This document shows positions 42,975 through 49,634 of a stretch of 64,000 nucleotides of DNA, piece after piece. Under the pieces are notes generated by a model, which was given only the letters and a program-made list of their open reading frames with translations, had not been told where the DNA came from and did not search any database. The stretch lies in NCBI RefSeq assembly GCF_020524885.1, contig NZ_JAIVKJ010000004.1:62001-126000 (forward strand). Direction: 5' to 3'. Numbering within the stretch: the first letter of the stretch is position 1; the number at the start of each line of letters is the position of its first letter. Origin of the DNA: Microbulbifer elongatus (GTDB lineage: Bacteria; Pseudomonadota; Gammaproteobacteria; Pseudomonadales; Cellvibrionaceae). A program made the position numbers and the translations under genes.

Positions 42975-43274
42975 CTATGTCCGCCTTTCATAGGCGGGAG
43001 TTTCATAGGGACTATAGTCAGTCTCTTCATAAATCCATGAAATCGGCGCATCCACCTTGCGCTGTTCAATCGTCTTGCGGAAGATCTCGAGATGCGTGCG
43101 CTCCATGACTTCGTTGAGCTCACTGCGATTGCACAGCTCCATAAATACACCCGCCTGCATAAAACCCTGAAGCCGGTGGCGTTCCACAGGGGGTATCGGA
43201 TGCCCGCTCTTGGAAACCTTGAATAGTTGAATAAAGCGGCGTTCAACTTCCTTCATGAAGGATTCTTTATTCAT
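42975..43274 (-). CDS. Conserved-looking 99-aa protein of unknown function
   Basis: 99 aa starting MNKESFMKEVERRF. Its ATG overlaps the end of the methyltransferase gene by 8 nt (ATGAATAA), so translation is probably coupled. It is helical and charged, with VERHRLQGFMQAGVFMELC and a C-terminal DYSPYETPAYERRT tail. No membrane segment, signal or known motif is present. I do not recognise the family. The tight coupling implies it works with the methyltransferase, as partner or substrate. Confidence 0.7.
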   Translation of the reverse strand: MNKESFMKEVERRFIQLFKVSKSGHPIPPVERHRLQGFMQAGVFMELCNRSELNEVMERTHLEIFRKTIEQRKVDAPISWIYEETDYSPYETPAYERRT

Positions 43275-44064
43275 GGGCTTTTTTCCATTTTGCGATAAAT
43301 GCCAGAGGCGGATTTGCTGGAGTCTCTTCCAGGTCGGCACAATAGTTGCCGACGTTGGCGGGGAGCTCTTCGATATACTGGAGTGAGAAGTCAGCGGAAA
43401 TGGCGGCCATCAGGATGTCGCTGAATGTGTGTTGGAAGCAGTAGTTCTCGGCGGACTCGTACTTTTCACCCGCAAAATAATCCAGTCCACCCTCTTCCCG
43501 CTGCGCGCTTCTGTCGAAGTAGGAGTATGCCAGGCTGGATGGAGTCCCTTCCTCGTACATATTCAGTACAGGATGGATCTCTTCCATCAGGAGTATGCCA
43601 CCGGGCTTCAGCAGGGCAGAAACGATGGAAAAGAACTCTTTAACCCTCGGCATCCACGCAAGCACGCCCACGGTCACTACGGCAAAGTCGAAGGTATTGT
43701 TATAGCTGTCTGGAAGGGCATAGATGTTGTGATGCTCGAACTGCAGGTCGGAATGGGGGCTGGCGTTGGCGAGCGCTCGGGCCTGTTCAACGAATTTGCG
43801 GGAGCCATCGATCCCGAGACAGTAGCCGGCGCCCTTGTTCTTTATGGAAATCAGGTCTTTGCCATTATTGCAGCAAACCTGCACAACGGACTTGCCAGTG
43901 ATGTCCTGGCTGTCCATGAGCCGGTTGAAGTCTGGCTCGAGGCCATTGTATGTATTCTCGGACACCCGGTTGATCAACTCGGGGTTACGGCGCTCATGCA
44001 CTTCGGCGGCCTGGTCCCAGCTTTTTAGCGTTTGCTCGGTATAAAAGCGTATCTTCTGTTCCAT
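43267..44064 (-). CDS. Class I SAM-dependent methyltransferase
   Basis: 265 aa from the ATG at 44064. The Rossmann motif I reads VVQVCCNNGKDL, an unusual Cys-Cys-Asn-Asn version of the E/DxGxGxG loop. The acidic end of strand 2 is in LGIDGSRKF, motif II is FDFAVVTVG and the post-II segment is LLKPGGILLMEE. The substrate is not apparent. It starts 10 nt after the 77-aa gene and overlaps the 99-aa gene, in one probable operon. Confidence 0.85.
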   Translation of the reverse strand: MEQKIRFYTEQTLKSWDQAAEVHERRNPELINRVSENTYNGLEPDFNRLMDSQDITGKSVVQVCCNNGKDLISIKNKGAGYCLGIDGSRKFVEQARALANASPHSDLQFEHHNIYALPDSYNNTFDFAVVTVGVLAWMPRVKEFFSIVSALLKPGGILLMEEIHPVLNMYEEGTPSSLAYSYFDRSAQREEGGLDYFAGEKYESAENYCFQHTFSDILMAAISADFSLQYIEELPANVGNYCADLEETPANPPLAFIAKWKKAHE

Positions 44065-44074
44065 CACGAAATTC

Positions 44075-44308
44075 TTATGGTTGTGCGTTGTGACTTATGC
44101 GGATTACTCCGGGATACTTTTCTGATGCCCACTCGTGACACAGGTCGTCGAGAAACTGGGTTAGCTCCGCTTCGTCTATCTTGTCCGGAATATGTATGTC
44201 GGCACTTCTGCGCTTGCCCTCCGGCCCTGGATAGAAGGTCGACCAGCCGCGGTTGGTTTTCTCTATCAGGAGCTCCCGGCCGAAGACGTTGTATCGAAAA
44301 GTTTGCAT
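44075..44308 (-). CDS. Small conserved-looking 77-aa protein
   Basis: 77 aa. FRYNVFGRELLIEKTNRGW, GPEGKRRSADIHIP and LDDLCHEWASE suggest a compact beta-alpha domain. Similar small proteins with GKRR and DLCHEWA occur in other Gammaproteobacteria as far as I recall. No function is known to me. It starts 9 nt after lysR and ends 10 nt before the methyltransferase. Confidence 0.65.
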   Translation of the reverse strand: MQTFRYNVFGRELLIEKTNRGWSTFYPGPEGKRRSADIHIPDKIDEAELTQFLDDLCHEWASEKYPGVIRISHNAQP

Positions 44309-44317
44309 TGCTCAACT

Positions 44318-45238
44318 CTACCCGTTCACTACCAAGACCTCCAGAAACAACCGCACCGCGGGCTGTTCTGCAGCACTACTTTTGAATGTCAGAGCATTCT
44401 GGATCTGGTAGCGGAACCGGTCGGGAAACAAGGCGACTAGTTTCCCCTGTGCCACATACTCCGCCGCCAGGTACTGCGGTAAAAACCCGATGAACTTCCC
44501 CGACAGGATCATCGCCAGCCGTGCCGCCATGTGGTTGGCGATACTTTTCTGCGGAAAAAGCCTGTACAGGTGTGCCGCGCCCGATAGGACGGCGTGATCG
44601 GGGGCGGCAAGTTCCTGCTGGGTGACTAATTCCTCATCGGTTTCCCCTGCACTGGCGCACGGGTGGTGTGCGGCACCGTAGAGCAGGGACTGGTGGCTGA
44701 ACAGGGGCTGGTAGCTGAGCCCCGGGCGACGGGAGTGCAGGGGGTTTATGCCCACATCGGCGCGGCCGCCGAGGATCTCCAGTTCCAGCTCGTGAGGGGC
44801 TGCCAGTTTTATCTCCAGTTGCAGCTGGGGAGCGCGCTCGCGCAATCGCGCAATGGTGGCCGGCATATCCAGGTGAGGCATGGCGAGCATGTCGTCCGGC
44901 AGCACGATGCGCAGCTGGCCGGTGAGCTGCGACTGAATGGCGTTCACCTGGCTGCGGAAGCTGGCGAGGTGACCGTCGAGCTCCTCGATGGCCTGGTAAA
45001 GGGCCTCGCCCTCACGGGTGAGCTTGAAGTCGGCTCGTCCGCGGGAACGGATACATAACTGCATGCCGAGGCGGGTTTCCAGGTCCGACAGGTGCACACT
45101 GATGGTGGAGCGACTGATGTTGAGCGCCACCTCCGCCGGAGCCAGTCCGCCGGCCTGCACGACTTCTCGGAAGACCCGCAGAAGGCGCAGGTCCATATCG
45201 CTCAGGCGCCCAGTTAGGGATTGTGTGCTCTTGGCCAT
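44318..45238 (-). CDS. LysR-family transcriptional regulator
   Basis: 306 aa. The N-terminal winged helix-turn-helix (DLRLLRVFREVVQAGGLAPA, then ISRSTISVHLSDLE) is followed by a substrate-binding periplasmic-type domain from about residue 105. It is divergent from the aldehyde dehydrogenase gene with a perfect TAAAGTT-N11-AACTTTA inverted repeat between them. It should therefore regulate itself and that gene. The recognition loop is more divergent than in classic LysR proteins. Four more genes follow it closely on the same strand. Confidence 0.92.
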   Translation of the reverse strand: MAKSTQSLTGRLSDMDLRLLRVFREVVQAGGLAPAEVALNISRSTISVHLSDLETRLGMQLCIRSRGRADFKLTREGEALYQAIEELDGHLASFRSQVNAIQSQLTGQLRIVLPDDMLAMPHLDMPATIARLRERAPQLQLEIKLAAPHELELEILGGRADVGINPLHSRRPGLSYQPLFSHQSLLYGAAHHPCASAGETDEELVTQQELAAPDHAVLSGAAHLYRLFPQKSIANHMAARLAMILSGKFIGFLPQYLAAEYVAQGKLVALFPDRFRYQIQNALTFKSSAAEQPAVRLFLEVLVVNG

Positions 45239-45270
45239 GGTCTGCTCGCATGAAGTTGGGGTTGATTGAG

Positions 45271-45295
45271 TAAAGTTTGATGGATCTGAACTTTA
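45271..45295. promoter_or_regulatory. LysR-type operator, T-N11-A inverted repeat
   Basis: TAAAGTT (45271-45277) and AACTTTA (45289-45295) are perfect 7-bp inverted half-sites 11 nt apart, the classic LysR geometry. The site is 33 nt before the lysR start and 86 nt before the gabD start, suitable for autorepression and activation. Confidence 0.75.
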
Positions 45296-45380
45296 GTTGC
45301 AAAGATCTTACTATTCGCGGTCAGACTCCCGGTCCAGAATCCCTGAAAAGCCCATATACACGATAATCAGGGAGTGTTCG

Positions 45381-46841
45381 ATGAATCTGAACAATAACCA
45401 GTTACTGAAGACCCAGAACTTTATCGACGGCCAGTGGCGCGATAGTGCCGGCAAAGAAGGTACTGGTAAGCTAGCGGTTACTGACCCAGCCAGTGGCGAA
45501 CTGCTGGCAGAAATTGCCGATGGCACCGCCGCCGATGCTGAGCAGGCAGTGGCCGCCGCCCATGCCGCCTTCCCCGAGTGGAGCCGCAAAACCGCCAGTG
45601 AGCGCGCGGCAGTGCTAAAGCGCTGGTACCAGCTGATCGCGGAAAACCGCGAAGACCTGGCGCGCCTGCTGACCCTGGAACAGGGCAAGCCCCTGGCGGA
45701 GTCCATGGGCGAGATCGATTACGGCGCTTCGTACATCGAGTGGTATGCAGAGGAATGTCGCCGTGCCTACGGTCAGACCATCCCAACCCACAACCCGGCA
45801 ATGCGACTGCACACTATCCGCCAGCCGGTGGGTGTGGTGACCTGTATCACCCCATGGAACTTCCCAAATGCCATGATCACCCGCAAGGCGGCACCGGCGC
45901 TCGCCGCGGGCTGCACGGTGGTGATCAAGCCCGCATCGGAAACACCCTTGTCGGCGCTGGCGCTTTGCGCGCTGGCAGAAGAGGCTGGGCTGCCGGCCGG
46001 CACCCTGAATGTGGTGGTGGGCACTGACTCCGCTGCCATCGGCAAGGTGCTCACCCAGGATCCCCGTGTCGCGAAGTTCACCTTCACCGGTTCCACGCCG
46101 GTGGGCAAGCTGTTGATGGCCCAGTGCGCGAGCACGATCAAGAAGATGTCCATGGAGCTCGGTGGCAACGCGCCGTTTATCGTGTTCGACGATGCCGATA
46201 TCGATGTGGCGGTGACCGCCTGTATTGCGACCAAGATGCGCAATGCGGGTCAGACATGCGTGTCTACCAACCGTATTTATGTGCACGAGGCGGTGCATGA
46301 CGAGTTTGTGGAAAAGTTGCGTGTACAGATGGAGAAGCTGCAGCCGGGGCATGGGCTGGAAGAGGGAACGACCTTTGGTCCGTTGATTTTCCGCCGCGCG
46401 GTGGATCGGGTGCACGGTCTGGTGGAAGAGGCGGTGGCCAATGGGGCGCGCCTGATCTTGGGTGGGGATTTCCTGCCGAATGGCGAGAACTATTATGCGC
46501 CAACTTTGCTGACGGATGTGCACGATGAGATGCGGATTGCCCAGGAGGAGATTTTTGGGCCGCTGGCGGTGGTGCAGAAGTTCCGTGACGAAGATGACGT
46601 TGTCCGTCGCGCCAATGATACGCCATTCGGGTTGGCGGCTTACGTGATGAGTGAAAACATTCGTCGAGCGAATCGGGTGGTTGAGGCGCTGGAGTATGGA
46701 ATGGTGGCCTGTAATGCGGGCGTCTTCTCGACCACGGTAGCGCCGTTTGGCGGCTGCAAGGAATCCGGCATCGGCCGCGAGGGCGGTGTTGAAGGTATGG
46801 CCGAGTTTTATGAGACGAAGTACTGCTGCTACGGCGTTTAA
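45381..46841 (+). CDS. gabD: NAD(P)-dependent succinate-semialdehyde dehydrogenase-type aldehyde dehydrogenase
   Basis: 486 aa. The ATG at 45381 (MNLNNNQLLKTQNFIDG) has a GGGAG ribosome site. Catalytic Cys293 (NAGQTCVSTNRIYV) and general base Glu259 (MELGGNAP) are in place, as is the Rossmann loop FTGSTPVGK. Overall it matches GabD-type enzymes, which oxidise succinate semialdehyde to succinate. The omega-aminotransferase downstream would supply that aldehyde from GABA. Other omega-oxo acids are possible substrates. Confidence 0.88.
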   Translation: MNLNNNQLLKTQNFIDGQWRDSAGKEGTGKLAVTDPASGELLAEIADGTAADAEQAVAAAHAAFPEWSRKTASERAAVLKRWYQLIAENREDLARLLTLEQGKPLAESMGEIDYGASYIEWYAEECRRAYGQTIPTHNPAMRLHTIRQPVGVVTCITPWNFPNAMITRKAAPALAAGCTVVIKPASETPLSALALCALAEEAGLPAGTLNVVVGTDSAAIGKVLTQDPRVAKFTFTGSTPVGKLLMAQCASTIKKMSMELGGNAPFIVFDDADIDVAVTACIATKMRNAGQTCVSTNRIYVHEAVHDEFVEKLRVQMEKLQPGHGLEEGTTFGPLIFRRAVDRVHGLVEEAVANGARLILGGDFLPNGENYYAPTLLTDVHDEMRIAQEEIFGPLAVVQKFRDEDDVVRRANDTPFGLAAYVMSENIRRANRVVEALEYGMVACNAGVFSTTVAPFGGCKESGIGREGGVEGMAEFYETKYCCYGV

Positions 46842-46879
46842 GCGTCTTCGCTGCATTTGATCCTTCTAAATGATTTTTT

Positions 46880-46994
46880 GGGCGGCAAAGCACCGGGTGC
46901 GGGTTTTCAGGATCGCTGTGAACCCATCCCTGGGCGCTGCGGCGCAAACTTCCTGTTTGCGACGCTCCTGAAAACCCGCACCCGGTGCTTTGCC
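46880..46994 (+). repeat. Structured palindromic intergenic repeat, copy E
   Basis: This copy has the longest perfect outer arms: 46884-46912 pairs with 46966-46994 over 29 bp (GGCAAAGCACC at the outer end). The inner hairpin is GCGGCGCAAAC-ttcct-GTTTGCGACGC (46939-46965, one mismatch). The small hairpin is CCCA-tccc-TGGG (46923-46934). It lies between gabD and the aminotransferase, two genes expected to be co-expressed. Confidence 0.92.
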
Positions 46995-47052
46995 TTCGCA
47001 TCAATTTTTTTACTACGTTAGAGATACGTACGAAATAACATCGGAGAGAACC

Positions 47053-48366
47053 ATGTCCGAACTGAAAACCGACGCATTCTGGATGCCCTTTACCCCCAAC
47101 CGCACTTTCAAGGCGGCGCCGCGCATTGTTGAGCGCGCGGAGGGGATTTATCTTTTTGAAAAATCCGGTCGTCAGATCATCGATGCCACCGCAGGTCTGT
47201 GGTGTTCCAACGCGGGCCATTGCCGCAGTGAGATTGCCGAGGCGATTCATCAGCAGGCGATGAAGCTGGATTACAGTTCCATTTTCAACTTCGGCCACGA
47301 GTTGAGTTTTGAATACGCGGAGCGCTTGGTGCAGTACACACCGGAGCCGCTGAATCATGTGTTCTTCGGCAACTCCGGTTCCGAAGCAGTAGAGTCGGCG
47401 CTGAAGATTGCGCTGCAGTACCAGCGTGCCCGCGGCAAGGGTTCGCGTACCATGTTTATCGGTCGTGAGAAGGGTTACCACGGGGTGAACTTCGGCGGCA
47501 TTTCTGTGGGTGGTATTGCGCCCAATTACCAGAGCTTTGGTCAGCCGGTTAAAGCGAACCACATGCGTCACACCCTGGATATTGAGCGCAATGCATTCTC
47601 CAAAGGTTTGCCGGAGCATGGTGTGGAGCTGGCGGAGGATCTTGAGCGTCTGGTGGCATTCCACGGTGCGGATCAGATCGCGGCGGTAATCATTGAGCCT
47701 TTCTCCGGTGCCGGTGGTGTGGTGTTGCCGCCCAAGGGCTACCTGAAGCGTATCCGCGAGATCTGCGATCAGCACGACCTGCTGCTGATTTTTGATGAGG
47801 TGATCTCCGGTTGGGGGCGCACCGGTTCGCCGTTCGCGTCACAGGAGTTCGGTGTGACGCCGGACATGATTACTTCGGCCAAGGGTATTACCAACGCGGC
47901 AGTGCCTCTCGGTGCGGTCTTTGTCAGTGACAAGATTTACAACACGGTCACGGATGCGGCGGCCGAGGGGATGGTGGAGTTGTTCCACGGTTACACCTAT
48001 TCCGCGCATCCAGTGGCGTGTGCGGCGGGCATGGCGACGCTGGATATTTACGACCGTGAGGGGTTGTTGACCCGCGCATCCGGAGATATCGGCAAGTACT
48101 GGGAAAATGCCCTGCACTCGCTGGCGGATCTGGACAATGTGATTGATGTGCGCAATTACGGTCTGGTCGGTGCCATCGAGCTGCGCGCGCCGGAGAACCT
48201 GAAAGGCAAGTTTGGCGGCAAGGCGTCCGCATTGGCCTGGGAGGCGGGTGTAATGGCGCGCGGTATTGGCGATGCCCTGTGTATGTCGCCGCCGCTGATT
48301 ATCGAGATGCACCAGATCGATGAGATCGTCAGCAAGCTGCGTGAGGTGATTTCCAGCCTGGCATAA
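47053..48366 (+). CDS. Omega-amino acid:pyruvate aminotransferase (class III)
   Basis: 437 aa. The ATG at 47053 has a GGAGAG ribosome site. PLP-binding Lys277 (TSAKGITNAAVPLGA), the Asp of LLIFDEVISGWGRTG and the cofactor loop FFGNSGSEAVESALK are present. It closely resembles beta-alanine/omega-amino acid:pyruvate transaminases. With the upstream dehydrogenase it would take GABA or beta-alanine to the corresponding acid. The repeat E between the two genes may affect the transcript. Confidence 0.9.
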   Translation: MSELKTDAFWMPFTPNRTFKAAPRIVERAEGIYLFEKSGRQIIDATAGLWCSNAGHCRSEIAEAIHQQAMKLDYSSIFNFGHELSFEYAERLVQYTPEPLNHVFFGNSGSEAVESALKIALQYQRARGKGSRTMFIGREKGYHGVNFGGISVGGIAPNYQSFGQPVKANHMRHTLDIERNAFSKGLPEHGVELAEDLERLVAFHGADQIAAVIIEPFSGAGGVVLPPKGYLKRIREICDQHDLLLIFDEVISGWGRTGSPFASQEFGVTPDMITSAKGITNAAVPLGAVFVSDKIYNTVTDAAAEGMVELFHGYTYSAHPVACAAGMATLDIYDREGLLTRASGDIGKYWENALHSLADLDNVIDVRNYGLVGAIELRAPENLKGKFGGKASALAWEAGVMARGIGDALCMSPPLIIEMHQIDEIVSKLREVISSLA

Positions 48367-48710
48367 GCCCCGTCGGCGCTCGCTTTGCGTGAGGGCAAAG
48401 CGAGCGCCGAAAAATCGGGATGCAGTTGGGTTACGGAAAGTGCCAATCTACAATGAAAGTTGTAGTCGGCCGTGCAGCAAAAGTGCGAGATCGTAATGGT
48501 CTGTGCGCTCTGTTGACTTCGCCGGTCACATTGTGGAGCGGCGCCTCCGGCTACCAGCGCGCCCGGCCTCTGTGCGCTTCGCCTTTCGCGGCGGGCGGGG
48601 GCCGGGCGCAGCTCTTTTTATTCTCTTCATTTTTTCATAACCGAAATCGGGTAGGGGTCGTGGTTTGTCATTTCGGTGACAGCCAGTGTTGTGCAGTTGT
48701 GAGGTGACAC
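48367..48710. other. Intergenic region with two strong inverted repeats
   Basis: No gene is supported in this 344-nt gap. A perfect 16-bp stem (48373-48388 with 48395-48410, loop GTGAGG) follows the aminotransferase but lacks a T tract. Further on, GCGCCCGGCC (48559-48568) pairs with GGCCGGGCGC (48600-48609), and AGCTCTTTTTATT follows, so it may terminate plus-strand transcripts. The segment 48640-48710 probably holds the promoter of the next gene. Confidence 0.55.
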
Positions 48711-49529
48711 ATGCGACATCCCCCGCTGATTTCTTCTTCCCGTTTGCTGCTCTGGTGCCTTTCCGTTGCACTACTTGCGGGATCCTGTTTGGTCACCGCG
48801 CAGACCGTAGGGAGTTCCAGTGGTGAGTCCGAGGAGGATTACCAGCGCGACCCCAATCGTCAGCGCGAGCTATCTGCGGGTGCTACCCGGCTGACCCTGA
48901 GCGGCAACATCTACTACTACCAGGGCGGCTACTTTTACAAAAAAGAAGACGATGGTTACCTGCGGGTAGAGCCGCCACTGGGGGCGGAACTTACCTTCGT
49001 CCCTTACGGCAGTCGGGGGTTTGAGATTGAGGGGCGTAGTTTTTTTCTCAGCGGCACGGGCACCTTTTACCGTTACGAGCCGCGGCGTCGCAGCTATATC
49101 GTGACCATGCCGCCGTACGCATGGCGTCGCGCGCTTGAGGGCAACACAAGCATTGCGGGTGCCTATGAGGATCGCCTGTACGGTTACCCCGACGAAGATC
49201 TGGATGACTTGCGCGATCGCTCGGGCATCCCCCGCGCCTATCCGCCGGACGCCCTATCCCCAGACGAACAGGATAACGATGGAGTCCCGCTATTCGAGGC
49301 CGATGGATATCGTGACCGGCGCCGCCGCGCTCCCAGGCCCTACGCCAATGTGCGCCCACCCTACGACCTCAGTGGAGAGCGCAACGACAACCGCGCCCTG
49401 TTGGAAGCCGCCTGCCGCCAGGACGCGTTCGATGCGGCGCGCCGGGGTAGCAGCCTGGAAGACCAGCGGCTGCGACTCTACAAGCGGGAATATCGCGACT
49501 GTATCCAGCGCTACGAGAAACGACGCTGA
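48711..49529 (+). CDS. Secreted protein with Tyr-rich YYYxGGYFY motif, function unknown
   Basis: 272 aa with a signal peptide (LLLWCLSVALLAGSCLVTAQ; a Cys near the cleavage site might be lipidated). The mature N-terminal half has LTLSGNIYYYQGGYFYKKEDDGYLRVEPP, given here as NIYYYQGGYFYKK, and a matching FFLSGTGTFYRYEPRR. This resembles the periplasmic DUF6515-like YYY proteins. The second half is Arg/Asp/Pro-rich and looks disordered, ending in a helical DxxxxC segment. Role unknown. Confidence 0.75.
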   Translation: MRHPPLISSSRLLLWCLSVALLAGSCLVTAQTVGSSSGESEEDYQRDPNRQRELSAGATRLTLSGNIYYYQGGYFYKKEDDGYLRVEPPLGAELTFVPYGSRGFEIEGRSFFLSGTGTFYRYEPRRRSYIVTMPPYAWRRALEGNTSIAGAYEDRLYGYPDEDLDDLRDRSGIPRAYPPDALSPDEQDNDGVPLFEADGYRDRRRRAPRPYANVRPPYDLSGERNDNRALLEAACRQDAFDAARRGSSLEDQRLRLYKREYRDCIQRYEKRR

Positions 49530-49634
49530 ACGCTGGGATTTCTCATCTAAACTGATTCAGATGTAATTTCCCCACAGGGATGGGGTTGCAGTGCATAGGG
49601 TTACAGGCAAAGAGGTACAGGGATAGTCTCATTC

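Noticed and set aside
46264..47775. A 503-codon minus-strand frame spanning gabD, repeat E and the aminotransferase
   Set aside because: It crosses two well-supported genes and a repeat; its translation is a shadow.
48420..48707. A 95-codon open frame in the gap after the aminotransferase
   Set aside because: It overlaps the strong GC-rich hairpin at 48559-48609, has no ribosome site and has no protein-like pattern.
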